Shown here piece after piece: positions 49,601-59,471 of a stretch of DNA of 64,000 nucleotides. Made by a program: the position numbers and the translations under genes. How positions within the stretch are numbered: the first letter of the stretch is position 1; each line of letters opens with the position of its first letter. A model generated the notes under the pieces. That model saw only the letters and a program-made list of their open reading frames with translations, did no database searches and had not been told where the DNA came from. The DNA comes from Limnanthes douglasii subsp. nivea (Eukaryota > Streptophyta > Magnoliopsida > Brassicales > Limnanthaceae): positions 72,497,910 to 72,561,909 of the forward strand of contig JAUPFV010000001.1 of the NCBI GenBank assembly GCA_036936605.1. Direction: 5' to 3'.

Positions 49601-49867
49601 ACGGTTACTTATGAATTGTTGAGAGGGCGTTTAGTGTTGGTAATGGTTATAAAACATAATTTTCACAACATTTGAAGTGGAAACTCTATAAAATAAGAAA
49701 AAAAATTGGACTTCAACTCAAATTCATGGTAAATGGGTACCCAATAAGGCCTTTTTTGCCAAATATTTTTTGGACTTCTACACAAAATCAAGGCGTAAGG
49801 GGTGACCAATTAAAAACTAGAACATGGTAAATGGAAATACATAAAAACTAAAACAACAAATACAAAC

Positions 49868-50007
49868 ATTAACTTTAACAAACAACCAACACGTTGAAAC
49901 ATTAACTTAAACAAACAAACAACAAGTTGAAACATTAACTTAAAAAACAAACAACAAGTTCAAACATTAACTTAAACAAACAAACAACAAGTTCAAACAT
50001 TAACTTA
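49868..50007. repeat. 33-bp tandem repeat, four copies
   Basis: AAACATTAACTTAAACAAAC plus AACAA(G/C)GTT-like ends repeat with a 33-base period up to the stop codon of the minus-strand SANT-like gene, so the repeat forms its 3' UTR. Confidence 0.85.
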
Positions 50008-50011
50008 ATGC

Positions 50012-50389
50012 TCAATCGTCGAAGTCATATCCCAAGTTGTCGTCAGAGTCAATCCCCTCTTCCTTTTCCGTAATCCTATCCTGAAGATACGCTACCATGT
50101 CCCTAGTGATGTATTCCACCACCTTCATGTTCCAGACGGTGGTTGCTTCTTGCTTAATTTTAAATGGTAGAAACAACAAACGATCCGTCGGTTTGCAAAA
50201 AATGTACCTCTGCTTGATTTGTTCACGGTTGCGCACAACTAAACCTCCCGTTCCTAAACGTCCATAGTTGTAGAACATCTTACACAGGACTCGTTCAAAA
50301 AACACATCTCTAGTATCTTCCCCCAACTCTCGGCGGGCAAGTTTCACCGCCTTGAGCAAATGGTAGTCTTCATGAGGGGTAAACTCCAT
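50012..50389 (-). CDS. SANT/Myb-like MULE accessory protein A
   Basis: Intact 125-codon frame, ATG at 50389. The N-terminal half looks like a Myb/SANT or trihelix domain: FTPHEDYHLLKAVKLARREL (helix 1), VLCKMFYNYGR (middle) and VRNREQIKQRYIF (recognition-helix-like), then a long helix and an acidic end IDSDDNLGYDFDD. It resembles protein B (50791-51207) in spacing of L..A, KVLICQMY/RVLCKMFY, YGR and R..+.RW. It is divergently transcribed from B across a 401-bp region holding the element's terminal motif. A DNA-binding partner of the transposase is a reasonable guess; no family was assigned with certainty. Confidence 0.6.
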   Translation of the reverse strand: MEFTPHEDYHLLKAVKLARRELGEDTRDVFFERVLCKMFYNYGRLGTGGLVVRNREQIKQRYIFCKPTDRLLFLPFKIKQEATTVWNMKVVEYITRDMVAYLQDRITEKEEGIDSDDNLGYDFDD

Positions 50390-50533
50390 CTGTTAAACTA
50401 TTTATTTTTTAGGAGTGCTTAAGAATGTTTGGTTGTTGTCTTCTTGATGTTGTGCTTAGCGTCTATTTATAGGCTCGTTGATGTTTGGGCGGGAAATTTT
50501 TAAAGGCGGGAGTTTTTTGCGGGAAATTATTTA

Positions 50534-50588
50534 GGGGTCTCGTTATAGCGAGACACCTAATAATGGAAGTTCTGCTATACTGAGACCC
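50534..50588. promoter_or_regulatory. Internal copy of the MULE terminal motif in a divergent promoter
   Basis: GGGGTCTCGTTATAGCGAGA (50534-50553) is an almost perfect palindrome, followed by GCTATACTGAGACCC (50574-50588). The same words form both element ends (45720-45749; 53217-53267). It lies between the divergent SANT-like genes, 145-190 bp upstream of A and 200-255 bp upstream of B. It is a candidate binding site for the transposase or the SANT-like proteins. Confidence 0.65.
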
Positions 50589-50790
50589 ATATTATTGCAC
50601 TGCTACATTTGCGTACTTTTGTAAGTATTAGGTGTCGCAAAATCATTCGTCAACTTGGATTACGTTATCCTTATCTTACAAGTGTTGTTTATTGATAGGT
50701 CTACTTGGATTACGTTATCTATAGCATAAAAGTGGTATAAAAAACGTTTTTGAGGCAGTAAAAATTATACCAAGTATATCAATTGCAAAA

Positions 50791-51207
50791 ATGTGTCCAT
50801 GGACCGAGTTGGAAGATCAATATTTGATGAGGGAATCAGTTGAAGCTGGCAACATGAACATTCCAGAGGGGGGTAAAAGGTACTGCAAAGTATTGATATG
50901 CCAGATGTACTTCCTATACGGAAGGGATGGTGTTCAGCCGCCTAGAATTTCAAGGTGTGTTGATGAAGTGAGAGCTAGGTGGTCAGTCCTAGTCACATTC
51001 CGTCAACATCCAGTTTATGGCCTCACAGAATTGGAACGTCGTGTTACGTGTAACCGGTTCAACTGTCAAGTCACGGATTCTATAACAGAGGACTAACTAG
51101 ATTTGGTCCGCGCTGACATTATTGACATTCAGCTAGAGGAAATGCGTGACTACGAGGATGCGAAAGAAGAAAGGAAGTTGATGAAATGGAACTGGCCTGA
51201 TAGATAA
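50791..51207 (+). pseudogene. SANT/Myb-like MULE accessory protein B, one premature stop
   Basis: Starts at ATG 50791: MCPWTELEDQYLMRESVEAG (helix 1 with the SANT-type Trp and acidic pair), CKVLICQMYFLYGRDG, then VDEVRARWSVLVTF. The frame meets TAA at 51094-51096 but continues clean for 37 more codons (LDLVRADIIDIQLEEM... ending WNWPDR) to TAA 51205. The TAA is one C-to-T change from CAA, so the frame was probably about 138 residues. Sister of protein A. Predicted nuclear DNA-binding helper; inferred. Confidence 0.55.
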
Positions 51208-51249
51208 ACTCCGATTAGTACAAGTGGATGCTTATGTTAAGGTTCATGT

Positions 51250-51500
51250 TTCAGACTATGTTTTAACATGTGTTATAGTTTATGTTTGAGTTTCTTATTC
51301 GATTTATGTTTGAGTTTATGTTTGAATTTCTGTTTCGGTTTATGTTTGAGTTTATGTCTGAGTTTCTGATTCGGTTTATGTTTGAGTTTGTGTTGTTATT
51401 TGTGTTTCTAAAAATGTTTGAATTTGTGTTTCGGTTTGTGTTTGAGTTTATGTTACAGTTTGTGCACTTTGATGCTTTTTTTAAAGTTAGAGTTTGAATA
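51250..51500. repeat. GTTTATGTTTGAGTTT-type minisatellite
   Basis: Imperfect tandem units of 18-24 bases built from TTTATGTTTGAGTTTCTG(A/T)TTCGG lie just past SANT-like gene B. The 71-codon Phe-rich open frame through it is a by-product of the repeat. Confidence 0.8.
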
Positions 51501-51651
51501 AATGTTTGAAAGTTATATCATTCAAATGTAACAAAATATCGTAACACATATTTAAACAACAACATAATACCATACCACAAAATTGGAACTAGTCAAAAGT
51601 AAATAACACATAAAAAGTCTTAAACTGTCAACTCAGAAAAAAATAAATAAT

Positions 51652-52494
51652 AATCAATCTCTGTACTCTTGAGCAAGAAGGTAACACTCGTCCAAAGGCT
51701 CCCAAAGGTCCTCCAAACTAATGTCGGGGTGGCTCTACTCGTACGCCTGTAAATCCAGTAAGTGTGTAGTCAGCTCATGCAGTCTGGTGGCATGTGTGTG
51801 TGGGGAAGGGTTCACCCCTAACTCTGCATCATCTCGGTGAGCCTTTGGATCAGATATGATGTACCACAAGTTCTTCATAATCTATGAAGAGTAGATCAAA
51901 GTGGTACCATCCTCCTGTCCAAGAATAAACTCTGCACCTTTCAAACTCTGGTGAATACAGTATGACTCCCAGTTGTCCCAAGTGAATGCATCCCAGTTGT
52001 AGAGGGTGTCCGCACGATGAACCCTACTAGAACCGGTAAAAATAGGACGCAGTGCACCATGAACCTGTATTTTAAAAAAAATTATGTAACACACATGCGC
52101 AAAACAAACAATATTAATATTTCGAGTATCCAAAAATATTACTTGCTGGATGCAACCCAACTGTCTAGCCACCCGTAGCGGATAGTATGCCACGACAATG
52201 TTTGACGCCTTCAGTGTCGCATCTATCCAAACTACATCAGAGTAGCATCGAGCATCCCGCATGGTCGTATACGGCATAGAATATCGAGTATAGGTCGACC
52301 ACATGAAGGTTATATCTACGGAAGCGTTGGTCCGTAGATAAGCGACGGCGAACAGGGAATGGGGCGACCTGTAGGTCCCCTCTAGTACGGTGACGAACGC
52401 TCCGAGACGTCTCGCCACGTACAATCTCCTCGGTCTCATGACTTGAATCTTGGTCCGTATCCGTAGTGGGAGAACGTGGGCGTGGAGGCATCAT
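51652..52494 (-). pseudogene. Plant-mobile-domain (PMD)-like gene in the MULE
   Basis: Minus strand. Upstream exon(s) end at 52143; a GT-AG intron spans 52065-52142 (78 bp); the second exon runs 52064 to about 51652. Features match PMD/PP7-long-form-like proteins: GAFVTVLEGTYRSPHS, VVWIDATLKASNIVVAYYPL, RVARQLGCIQQ (family: RV.RQFG), then after the intron NWDAFTWDNWESYC. A stop at 51882 interrupts an otherwise continuing frame that ends LDECYLLAQEYRD. The N-terminal 52494-52440 lies in a different frame from the PMD part, so either a frameshift or another start applies. Host PMD proteins act in TE silencing; TE copies exist. Confidence 0.5.
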
Positions 52495-52640
52495 ACACGA
52501 GACAAAAAAATTACTTAAACGAATTTTAAATTAAAAACAATGGGAAAAGGATATAAAATATGTATCATAACACGCGGCAAAGTTCAAATTAATCAAAATC
52601 GGGAGAAAAGGCTCAATTACGGTTCAACGCACTCAATTGC

Positions 52641-52822
52641 ATGGATTTGGACAGATCCACGCATTATGGATTTGGACAGATCCACGCATTATGGATTTGT
52701 CGAATCCACGCTACGTGGATTTGGTATTTCCTCGCACGATTTTGTGCGAGAAAATATCGGATGCACGCGTGTTCTTGCGTGCATCCGGTATTTCCAAGCA
52801 CGAAAGCGTGCGAGGAAATACC
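52641..52822. repeat. Right hairpin island in the putative PMD-gene first intron
   Basis: Three 25-bp units ATGGATTTGGACAGATCCAC (52641, 52666, 52691), each a TGGAT/ATCCA hairpin, are followed by CTCGCAC/GTGCGAG (52731-52750), CGGATGCACGC/GCGTGCATCCG (52758-52787, 11 perfect pairs) and GGTATTTCC..GCACG/CGTGC..GGAAATACC (52786-52822). It mirrors the left island (46125-46268). The 155-codon open frame over it (52540-53007) is a by-product. Confidence 0.85.
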
Positions 52823-53062
52823 CAGACCAGCAGCCTCATTTGATTTCCAAACCCTACCCTAATCTACCCCAAATTCAAAAAAAAATACTCCAAAATGAAC
52901 CTAATCTCCTAAGTAAACACATACATGCAATTATACTTCAACAAAACACCTATAAATACATAAAAATCCGATTTTCTACCCGAAACTTAAACTCTAAATA
53001 TCTATAAAACAAACCATGGAAATTGAAAAAAAAAAATTACACCAACAAATAGAGAATTCTTA

Positions 53063-53193
53063 CCTTAACAAGTTGTTGGTGTCGAATTTGAAAAAACGTC
53101 GCTTAAAATTATGAGGGTTTAGAGAGGTTAGAGAGGTTTAGGGTTTGGAAGAGGAGAAAGAGCTAAAATTTTGGGGGTTTTGGTATTTATATC
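53063..53193 (-). promoter_or_regulatory. Putative TATA box and 5' UTR exon of the PMD-like gene
   Basis: On the minus strand TATAAATA lies near 53186-53193, about 105 bp inside the element's right end. It is followed by a CT-rich leader and by AAG/GTAAGAA, a good donor site at 53063. Splicing from here to just above 52520 would remove an intron containing the right hairpin island. Inferred from sequence only. Confidence 0.45.
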
Positions 53194-53216
53194 AGTGGAA
53201 ATTTCGTAAATAATTG

Positions 53217-53297
53217 GGGTCTCGTTATAGCCAAGCCGGATCTCACTATAACCGGATCTCGTTATAGAAAAAAACGGGTCTTGAATTAGCCTAGCCC
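53217..53297. repeat. MULE right terminal inverted repeat
   Basis: Contains GGGGTCTCGTTATAG (53217-53230), GGATCTCACTATAACC (53238-53253), GGATCTCGTTATAG (53254-53267) and ends GAATTAGCCTAGCCC. Three copies of the TCTC(G/A)(T/C)TATA word make it more regular than the left end. Confidence 0.8.
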
Positions 53298-53306
53298 TTA
53301 ACTCTT

Positions 53307-53827
53307 TGATTATACATTTTAAAATTCTGGTACGTCAAACCTATTTTAGTCCAAACCAGCCTATCGAACATTGATACATTTCTCTCAGACCGTTGGCCAT
53401 TAGCAACAATGATTCAAAGACCGTATATGAAATTTAGGCTCATCAATAACGACCATAATGGGATCTTTCATCGAACTATTATCCAAAATAATTTTCAAAC
53501 CTAGATATCTTAACTAAGTTCAACTCTCCGAATGAAGTTGTTACGACATGACGATTCCAAAATAAAATAATTTGGTTCGGGGAGTGATGTCGAGCGGGGT
53601 CAAATAAGTAACATAACATGTTTGGTCCTAGCTTGGTCCTAGTGCAGACTCAACTAGAAAAACAAAGGTTGCAGTTTGGCTCCCGAAAAGTTATGCGGCA
53701 GGTCAAGCGCGGCCATGAACTTACATTGTATCGAAGTTATGACGAGATATTAGAGTACGACACCTATGCGCTCACTGGATCGTATACTCCGGCTCATTCA
53801 TGAAGCTACTCGGGACATGATTTCTGA
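53307..53827 (+). mobile_element. Gypsy LTR remainder and leader
   Basis: TTTGATTATACATTTTAAAA parallels CTACTCATACCTTTTAAAAT of the right-arm LTR. This is the second part of the LTR split by the MULE, followed by leader sequence running up to a gag-like frame that starts at 53828. Confidence 0.5.
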
Positions 53828-55290
53828 ATGGGGGATATTACTCGTCGGAGCCAACAAGTGATTCCGAAAAGGCCTACGCCCTCAACGGCCACTGGAACCA
53901 TCAAAGAACCTATAAATGTAAGAGACATGAGCAGCGAGCAAGACCATGAAATACTGAAGACATTAAATGAAGAGCCGATAAAGGTCTCGTGACGAGAGCA
54001 GAAAACATCGACCAAGGTTTTTGCCTCGAAATATGGGAACCCCGTTTGAATTTTTCTATCGAATGAGTGACATCCATTTGGATGCAACATCCAGTCTATT
54101 CTCCCGATCACAAGTCACGAGTAAGACAGCATCTTATAAATCATAGCCCCATTCAGCACCCTCGAGTTAATAGCTCACATTTGAAGCATCAACGTCGGTC
54201 CTCATAAGAAAATCGCGAAACGAATCGAACTCTGGTATGGTCCCAATCAGAAAGACAAACAAAATATGCTGATCGAAATGACTCAGATGATTATAATATA
54301 TTTTGGTTCCAGAAACTATAGCTTTCGAATTACCACAGATTTTCAATTTCAACGAGTTAAAAATATGTGACAGAATCAGAAATCTTGAGTGCCACATCGA
54401 GCGTTTCATTGATGTTATGTTTTGTTTCTTGGAGGATGGCCATTTTACATGTGACGTTTTTGAAATGTACCTTTGAAATTGTGTTATGGTATGGTTTGCT
54501 AAACTGGCACCATAGAGCATCACGAGATTCAAACTAATCTGAGCTCTCTTGAAACATAGGTTTTTGAGGATTATAATGATTATGAATCATGTAGACCACT
54601 TGATACTTCGCATACAGCATTTCGGGGAGAGTGTGATGGATTATACGTAGTGTTTTATATGTGTGAATTAAAAACCTCGATGAGCGCCTCGACGAGATAA
54701 GGATCTATCATGAACTAATTATTCTATGGAGCTCGCTTCTTAGAGGGGATGTAAAAAAAAGGTTCAAAATTTTAGTGTAGTATTAGTGCAAGTCGATGCA
54801 CATGTCAGCTCCAAAGAAATTGCGTATCACCAACGATATTTAGGTAATGAATTGGCTTCAATACATGTGGACATCGTAGCAACAGGTATAGTGACAACAG
54901 AACTTAGGTTGCACCAACAAACATCTCGAAAGTTTTGGATCCCACAACAATCTTTGAACCACTTTTCGTGGCCTACTATGGTCCTAAAGTAACTGATAGC
55001 GACTTAGAAAAGTATCTTATGCAACTGTATATCAAGTCGCATCGAACCATGGCAGGTGAAACTCGGGATAGTTTACAGGGGAAACGAACATAGCATCAGG
55101 ATTATGTAGGATTAGCTTATAGCTATCAACAAAAAAACAGGTCCGTTTTAGCCATCCCCGACTAATAATTCGGCTTCGGGATCACAAGAAATGAGAAATT
55201 ATCCGAATATCATAATGACATCGGACACAATACCAGGGATTGCACAAGGCTGATTGGTGTTGAGGATTTATAAATCTATTGATGGGCAAA
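53828..55290 (+). pseudogene. Gypsy gag fragment crossing the right-arm breakpoint
   Basis: A 54-codon frame at 53828-53992 (MGDITRRSQQVIPKRP start) stays open across the arm boundary at 53919. Downstream decayed gag continues to about 55290, including a frame at 54786-54992 and a zinc-knuckle-like YHNDIGHNTRDCTRL (about 55206-55250). Continuity across 53919 suggests this side is the original arrangement. Many stops. Non-functional. Confidence 0.55.
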
Positions 55291-55359
55291 AGCCTAACTT
55301 TTTCTTGTGTCTAAGAAACATGTTATTGTCGAGATTGGAGAAGGTGGACCAAGCTGTCA

Positions 55360-55640
55360 CGAAGGTTCATTTAGTGTTTGATATTATGAATAAAGGATCA
55401 TAAAACTGGTCTTAATATATTTATGGGCCAATAAAGCCATCTAGGCAAAAAAAAGTCATTATAAATATCTCATGTCATCCTAATTGAAAAGACCAATTCA
55501 TTTTTGTACTATTTACGTGTTTTCCTTTAGTTCTCTTAGATTAACTCTCTACTCATACCTTTTAAAATTATGACGAGTCGGACCTCTTTTAGTGAGAAGC
55601 AACGTACTGAACGACGAGATATTTTTTACCGAATTTTTGT
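55360..55640 (+). mobile_element. Gypsy LTR-like segment (right arm)
   Basis: Plus-strand copy of the LTR described at 27545-27825, with ATTATAAATATC (TATA) and TTAACTCTCTACTCATACCT. It shows the uninterrupted form of the site into which the MULE inserted in the neighbouring LTR. With the split LTR at 45540-45706/53298-53420 it would bound a gag-only Gypsy derivative. Confidence 0.55.
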
Positions 55641-55649
55641 CCATTAGAA

Positions 55650-57640
55650 ATAGTAGTGCATCACCAGAATCTAGATTAATAGAAGACAAAACTAATTTTA
55701 ATGAATAGATTTAGTCGAAAGAGAAAAAACTAAGATATTTATCATAGACCAAATTGTAAAATTAAAATTTTGATACAATATATAATCAACCATATAAATA
55801 AAATGTTTAATATTCCTACATTATTATTATCCCATTCTAATTCAGTTTATTCATCTTCTAATATTTTACTAAGTTTAGCTATAGCTAAACAAAAGTTATC
55901 CATAACCGATGAATGGGTTATTGGATGTGAAGAGGTACGTGCTTGTAATAGAGGAGGAGCATTTGGATATCCACTACAGTGTTGATAATAAACCGATGTT
56001 TCTTTAGTCGCACACTGAAATCTCAGAAGTAGCTAAGAGAATATTGTTATGAATCAGACTAAACAATCGGTTCAAAACTCTTGATTTTGTAATTTTTCTT
56101 GCCCAAACCTATCAATGAATTGTTGAATCGTATCCTATATTCGACCTTACCCTTCATACATGACCTTCAACATCTCACATTCAATGCATATCCTTTTACT
56201 CATACTAGAAGTATTAGGTGCTTGTGGTGGCTCCACCTATATTGGTGAATTTTTATTTTGTCCACATGGTTACCACCCTCGAGGCGTAGGAGGTTCCATA
56301 TTTCATGCATATAGACTTCAAAATATTTATACACCTCTTATTTCAACCATAAGCATCGATCATGGGTATTTATCTTTTGATTTTTATAGAAATCTTTCCT
56401 ATTCCAACTGTTTATAAACTTGGGTGCTCAACATATTCACTAACATCTATCCATTTTTCCACAAGTAAATTAGATACCAACATCTCATAAGGTAGATATG
56501 TTTTTACTATTATTTTCCATATGAATATTTAACAAACTAAGGTACATTTATTTTTTCCCCTTATATAGTTGAACAGTTCAAAAGTTTTTAATATAGGTCA
56601 TGAATGAACCTTTATTATTGCTCATACTGAAACAATCAATAATTAACTTCAATAAGTCATGCATGAATCAGTTTACTAGCAGCCGTATTTTTCTTACACT
56701 TAGAAACTAGACGAGCTTTATCAATATTCAATAATTCAACTAAACATTTAACACCAAAGGTCAATTACTACCCCACATACAAGGAAGGTATTCTAGCTGA
56801 TGGCTTTGTCCGACCCGATTGACCATCTGGGTACCCATATAACAACTAGAAAAACTAGCCGTTACCTTTGGTCAGCTACCTGACTAAGGTAAATGGTTAG
56901 GAAAAACTAGGGATTGGCCTTAGCCGGATACCCGGTTAAGGCTAACTCCTTTTTTTCTTTTTCCTTATAAATACACTCTTCCCTCGACTACTCATCCCCT
57001 CTCTATCAAACTAAAAACTTATTCTACTATAATCTCCAAAAATTATCTTATTGTTCATCCAAAATATGACCAAATTTCTAAATTCAATCAAAATTCTAAA
57101 TTTGATAAACATATTCATCTACTCGATAGCTTTGTTGACAATATAATGGTATAATATTGGTGATTAAAAGCTTCGTATACTTTATATATTATTTTAATTT
57201 TATTATTCTTTGATATAATTTGTTTCATAGTACTAGTTATTTTAATGGCACAAAAAAGACAAGATTATATTAATTTGCTAAACTTAATGAGAAATCTTTA
57301 AAATATTAATAGAAGTGATCAACCTAACTCTTCTCAACCTATTGAGGAAAAACTAGAGATACATGTTATTTTAGATATTAGGAAACAAAAACCTACACGC
57401 GAAACAAATTCTTTCTAAAGTTAGCGCTACCACTACCACTACCACTAGTTTGAATGCTAGGAAGAAAACATATTGGATATGAGAAAACTTTATTCACAAT
57501 ATGAATATTGGTAAAGTTAAATTAAATATTGTGAAAAATTTATGATCTATTAGCCGAGAGAAAACAATAGCGGAACCAACATTATAAGATAACATTTAAA
57601 TAAAAATAAAAATTATAGATTAATAAAAAAATTAAAGATG
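55650..57640. other. No identified gene; unknown TE-like region (right arm)
   Basis: Twin of 25541-27545. Open frames 55770-55985 and 56160-56417 are not recognised and differ slightly from the left-arm versions (for example three residues of 85 in the second). Confidence 0.4.
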
Positions 57641-58865
57641 GGGTGATGCACCGAACAACCATAGATCCAAAACCTCACAATGCACTCATAAAAGAAATGT
57701 CGTTTGTGGATGTAACCAGGCCCAAGAACAAGAGTTTTCAACACTCGAATATGACATCATGCCTATTAGTCTTTGTAATATTTTAAATAAAATAACATTT
57801 AAGGTGATAGATAACAGGTTGGAACCTTACTCCTATAAATCATTTGAGATGATCAAGGAGGTTTTATAACTAACGAAAACATTCACGATCATATCTTAAT
57901 TAGTCATGAATTGACTCATGATCTAAACAAAAAAATTAGAGGTGGTAATATATTATTTTAGCTTGATATGTATAGAATTTTTGATAGGATATCAATTAAC
58001 TTCACTTGTAAGATAATGTAATTTTTTGGTTTTAGTAACCATTTCATTAATCTAATCAAAATGGGTCTTGTTGCAGCTCATTAATCTGTCATATTAAATT
58101 TTTATGGATTCTTAAACTCTTCCAATGGTGTGAGGAAGGGTGACCCTTTGTCACCCAGCATCTTCATCATTGATGGAGAATATTCTTAGGGGTATAAAAA
58201 ACAATTTCTAGAAAACCAAGCAATGAAATATCATTTTAGAAGTAACATTCCAATCATCTGGCTTGCCTGTGCAGATAACATAATAATTTTCATGAATGGA
58301 TCAATAAACAATGTCAAAAATCTTTGGGATTTTCTAAGCCATTATAAAAAAGCTTTTTGTCAATTAATTAACAAAAACAAATTTATTGACATTACTTCTC
58401 AAAACAAAGAAAAAAACTCGAACATAACCATTCAAGCATAGTTATCTCATCATTAATTATTTGGGTATAATTATTCGTCCAAGTAACAAAATTTGTTACT
58501 TGATGATTTTATCTCTAAAATAAATGAGGAACAAAATTTTAGAATGGGACTGTAAAAAAATCTATTTTGGAGGTAGAATAGTCTTGATACATATTGTATT
58601 AATGACCATAACCTCTTATTACATTCAAAGCTAAAACCTTTCTAAAACCATTGTAGATTACCGAACACATTTCATTGGGGTGCAAAAGAAAATACTATTA
58701 TTATTATTATTATTTGGTCTAAAAAATTCGGGCAATGCTTATGATGAGAAATGTTTAAACCTTAGGAAAATAGCTGATCTCAAAAATACTTATTCACGTA
58801 AACTTTGGTTTACATTAAGAAATCAATATATTTTTCAAACAAACAACCCTTACAAATCGGCCTAA
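57640..58865 (+). pseudogene. L1-type LINE RT fragment (right arm)
   Basis: Plus-strand twin of 24322-25540: decayed ISLCN block near 57760, NSSNGVRKGDPLSPS near 58120, LACADNIIIFMNGS (58260-58300) and the post-RT block 58680-58865. The two longest open pieces are identical in protein to the left-arm copies. It ends about 600 bp before the CCR start. Confidence 0.75.
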
Positions 58866-59257
58866 AACCAAATGACTTGTTAACGTCAGAGAGAATTAGC
58901 TGAAACTCTTGTTTACTGGCAATCCAAATAAATAAAAAAAAAACATTTTTGTCTCTTTATGTGGTATACACGTTTTCGGATAAAATATAAAAGAAAGACA
59001 TTGATTAATTTTTTTAAAAAAAATTTGTATGAATATTTGAATTTTGACTTTTAAAATTTAAATATTTTGAAATTCGAGAAATAGGAAAAAAAATGATACT
59101 AAACTATTTTTAAATGTTTTATTAAAGTGGTCACTTACTTTGGTAGTGGTACCATGGTGACTTTCCTGAAAGAAGTTTGATGTTTTTACCATTGACTTTT
59201 CTTTGGTTCTTCCCAGTCAAACTCTGTAGTCTGTAGACACTTTCCTTGCACACACTC

Positions 59258-59302
59258 ACCTACCTTTACCATTGGTTGGCCGTCGTCTCAGCATTGGTTG
59301 GT
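59258..59302 (+). promoter_or_regulatory. AC elements (MYB sites) of right CCR
   Basis: ACCTACC (59258-59264, AC-I type) and GGTTGGT (59296-59302, complement of AC-II ACCAACC), 21-65 bp upstream of the TATA box. Same as the left arm. Confidence 0.65.
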
Positions 59303-59322
59303 CTTTAGGGTTTGTGAAGTGA

Positions 59323-59330
59323 TATAAATA
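59323..59330 (+). promoter_or_regulatory. TATA box of right CCR
   Basis: TATAAATA about 142 bases upstream of the CCR ATG, followed by a CT-rich leader. Confidence 0.75.
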
Positions 59331-59471
59331 CAAACCAATCTTTTCTATCTCTCTTCACTACTACTAACATTCTTTACTACCAAAAGAGAGAGAAATTAAA
59401 GCTTCTACCTTTTGCCTTTCTCTATTTCCCTTACTATTTCTTTTTATTAATTAATTCATTCATTTCGAAAA

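Larger units (their letters stand above)
45698..53306 (+). mobile_element. Mutator-like element (MULE) with 9-bp TSD, four genes
   Basis: The body (45707-53297, 7591 bp) is flanked by TTAACTCTT at 45698-45706 and 53298-53306, the 9-bp duplication typical of MULEs. The left end GGACACGGCTAAAACGAGAC and the inverted right end GGGCTAGGCTAATTCAAGAC match at 16 of the first 22 bases, including GGCTAA and AGACCC. Inside are a transposase/OTU gene (+), a SANT-like gene (-), a second SANT-like gene (+) and a PMD-like gene (-), plus three hairpin islands. Base composition is richer in G+C than the flanks. The transposase is broken by stops and frameshifts, so the element is no longer autonomous. Confidence 0.92.

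Noticed and set aside
51282..51497. Phe-rich 71-codon frame that looks like a membrane protein
   Set aside because: A by-product of the GTTTATGTTTGAG minisatellite.
52540..53007. 155-codon plus-strand open frame near the MULE right end
   Set aside because: It runs through the hairpin island and 25-bp repeats, which produce repeated Trp-Ile/Asp peptides; it lies antisense to the putative PMD leader and has no recognisable domain.
54167..54532. 121-codon minus-strand frame (and 28640-28876 plus in the left arm)
   Set aside because: Opposite strand of the Gypsy gag remnant; the two arm copies differ by stops and no domain is visible.
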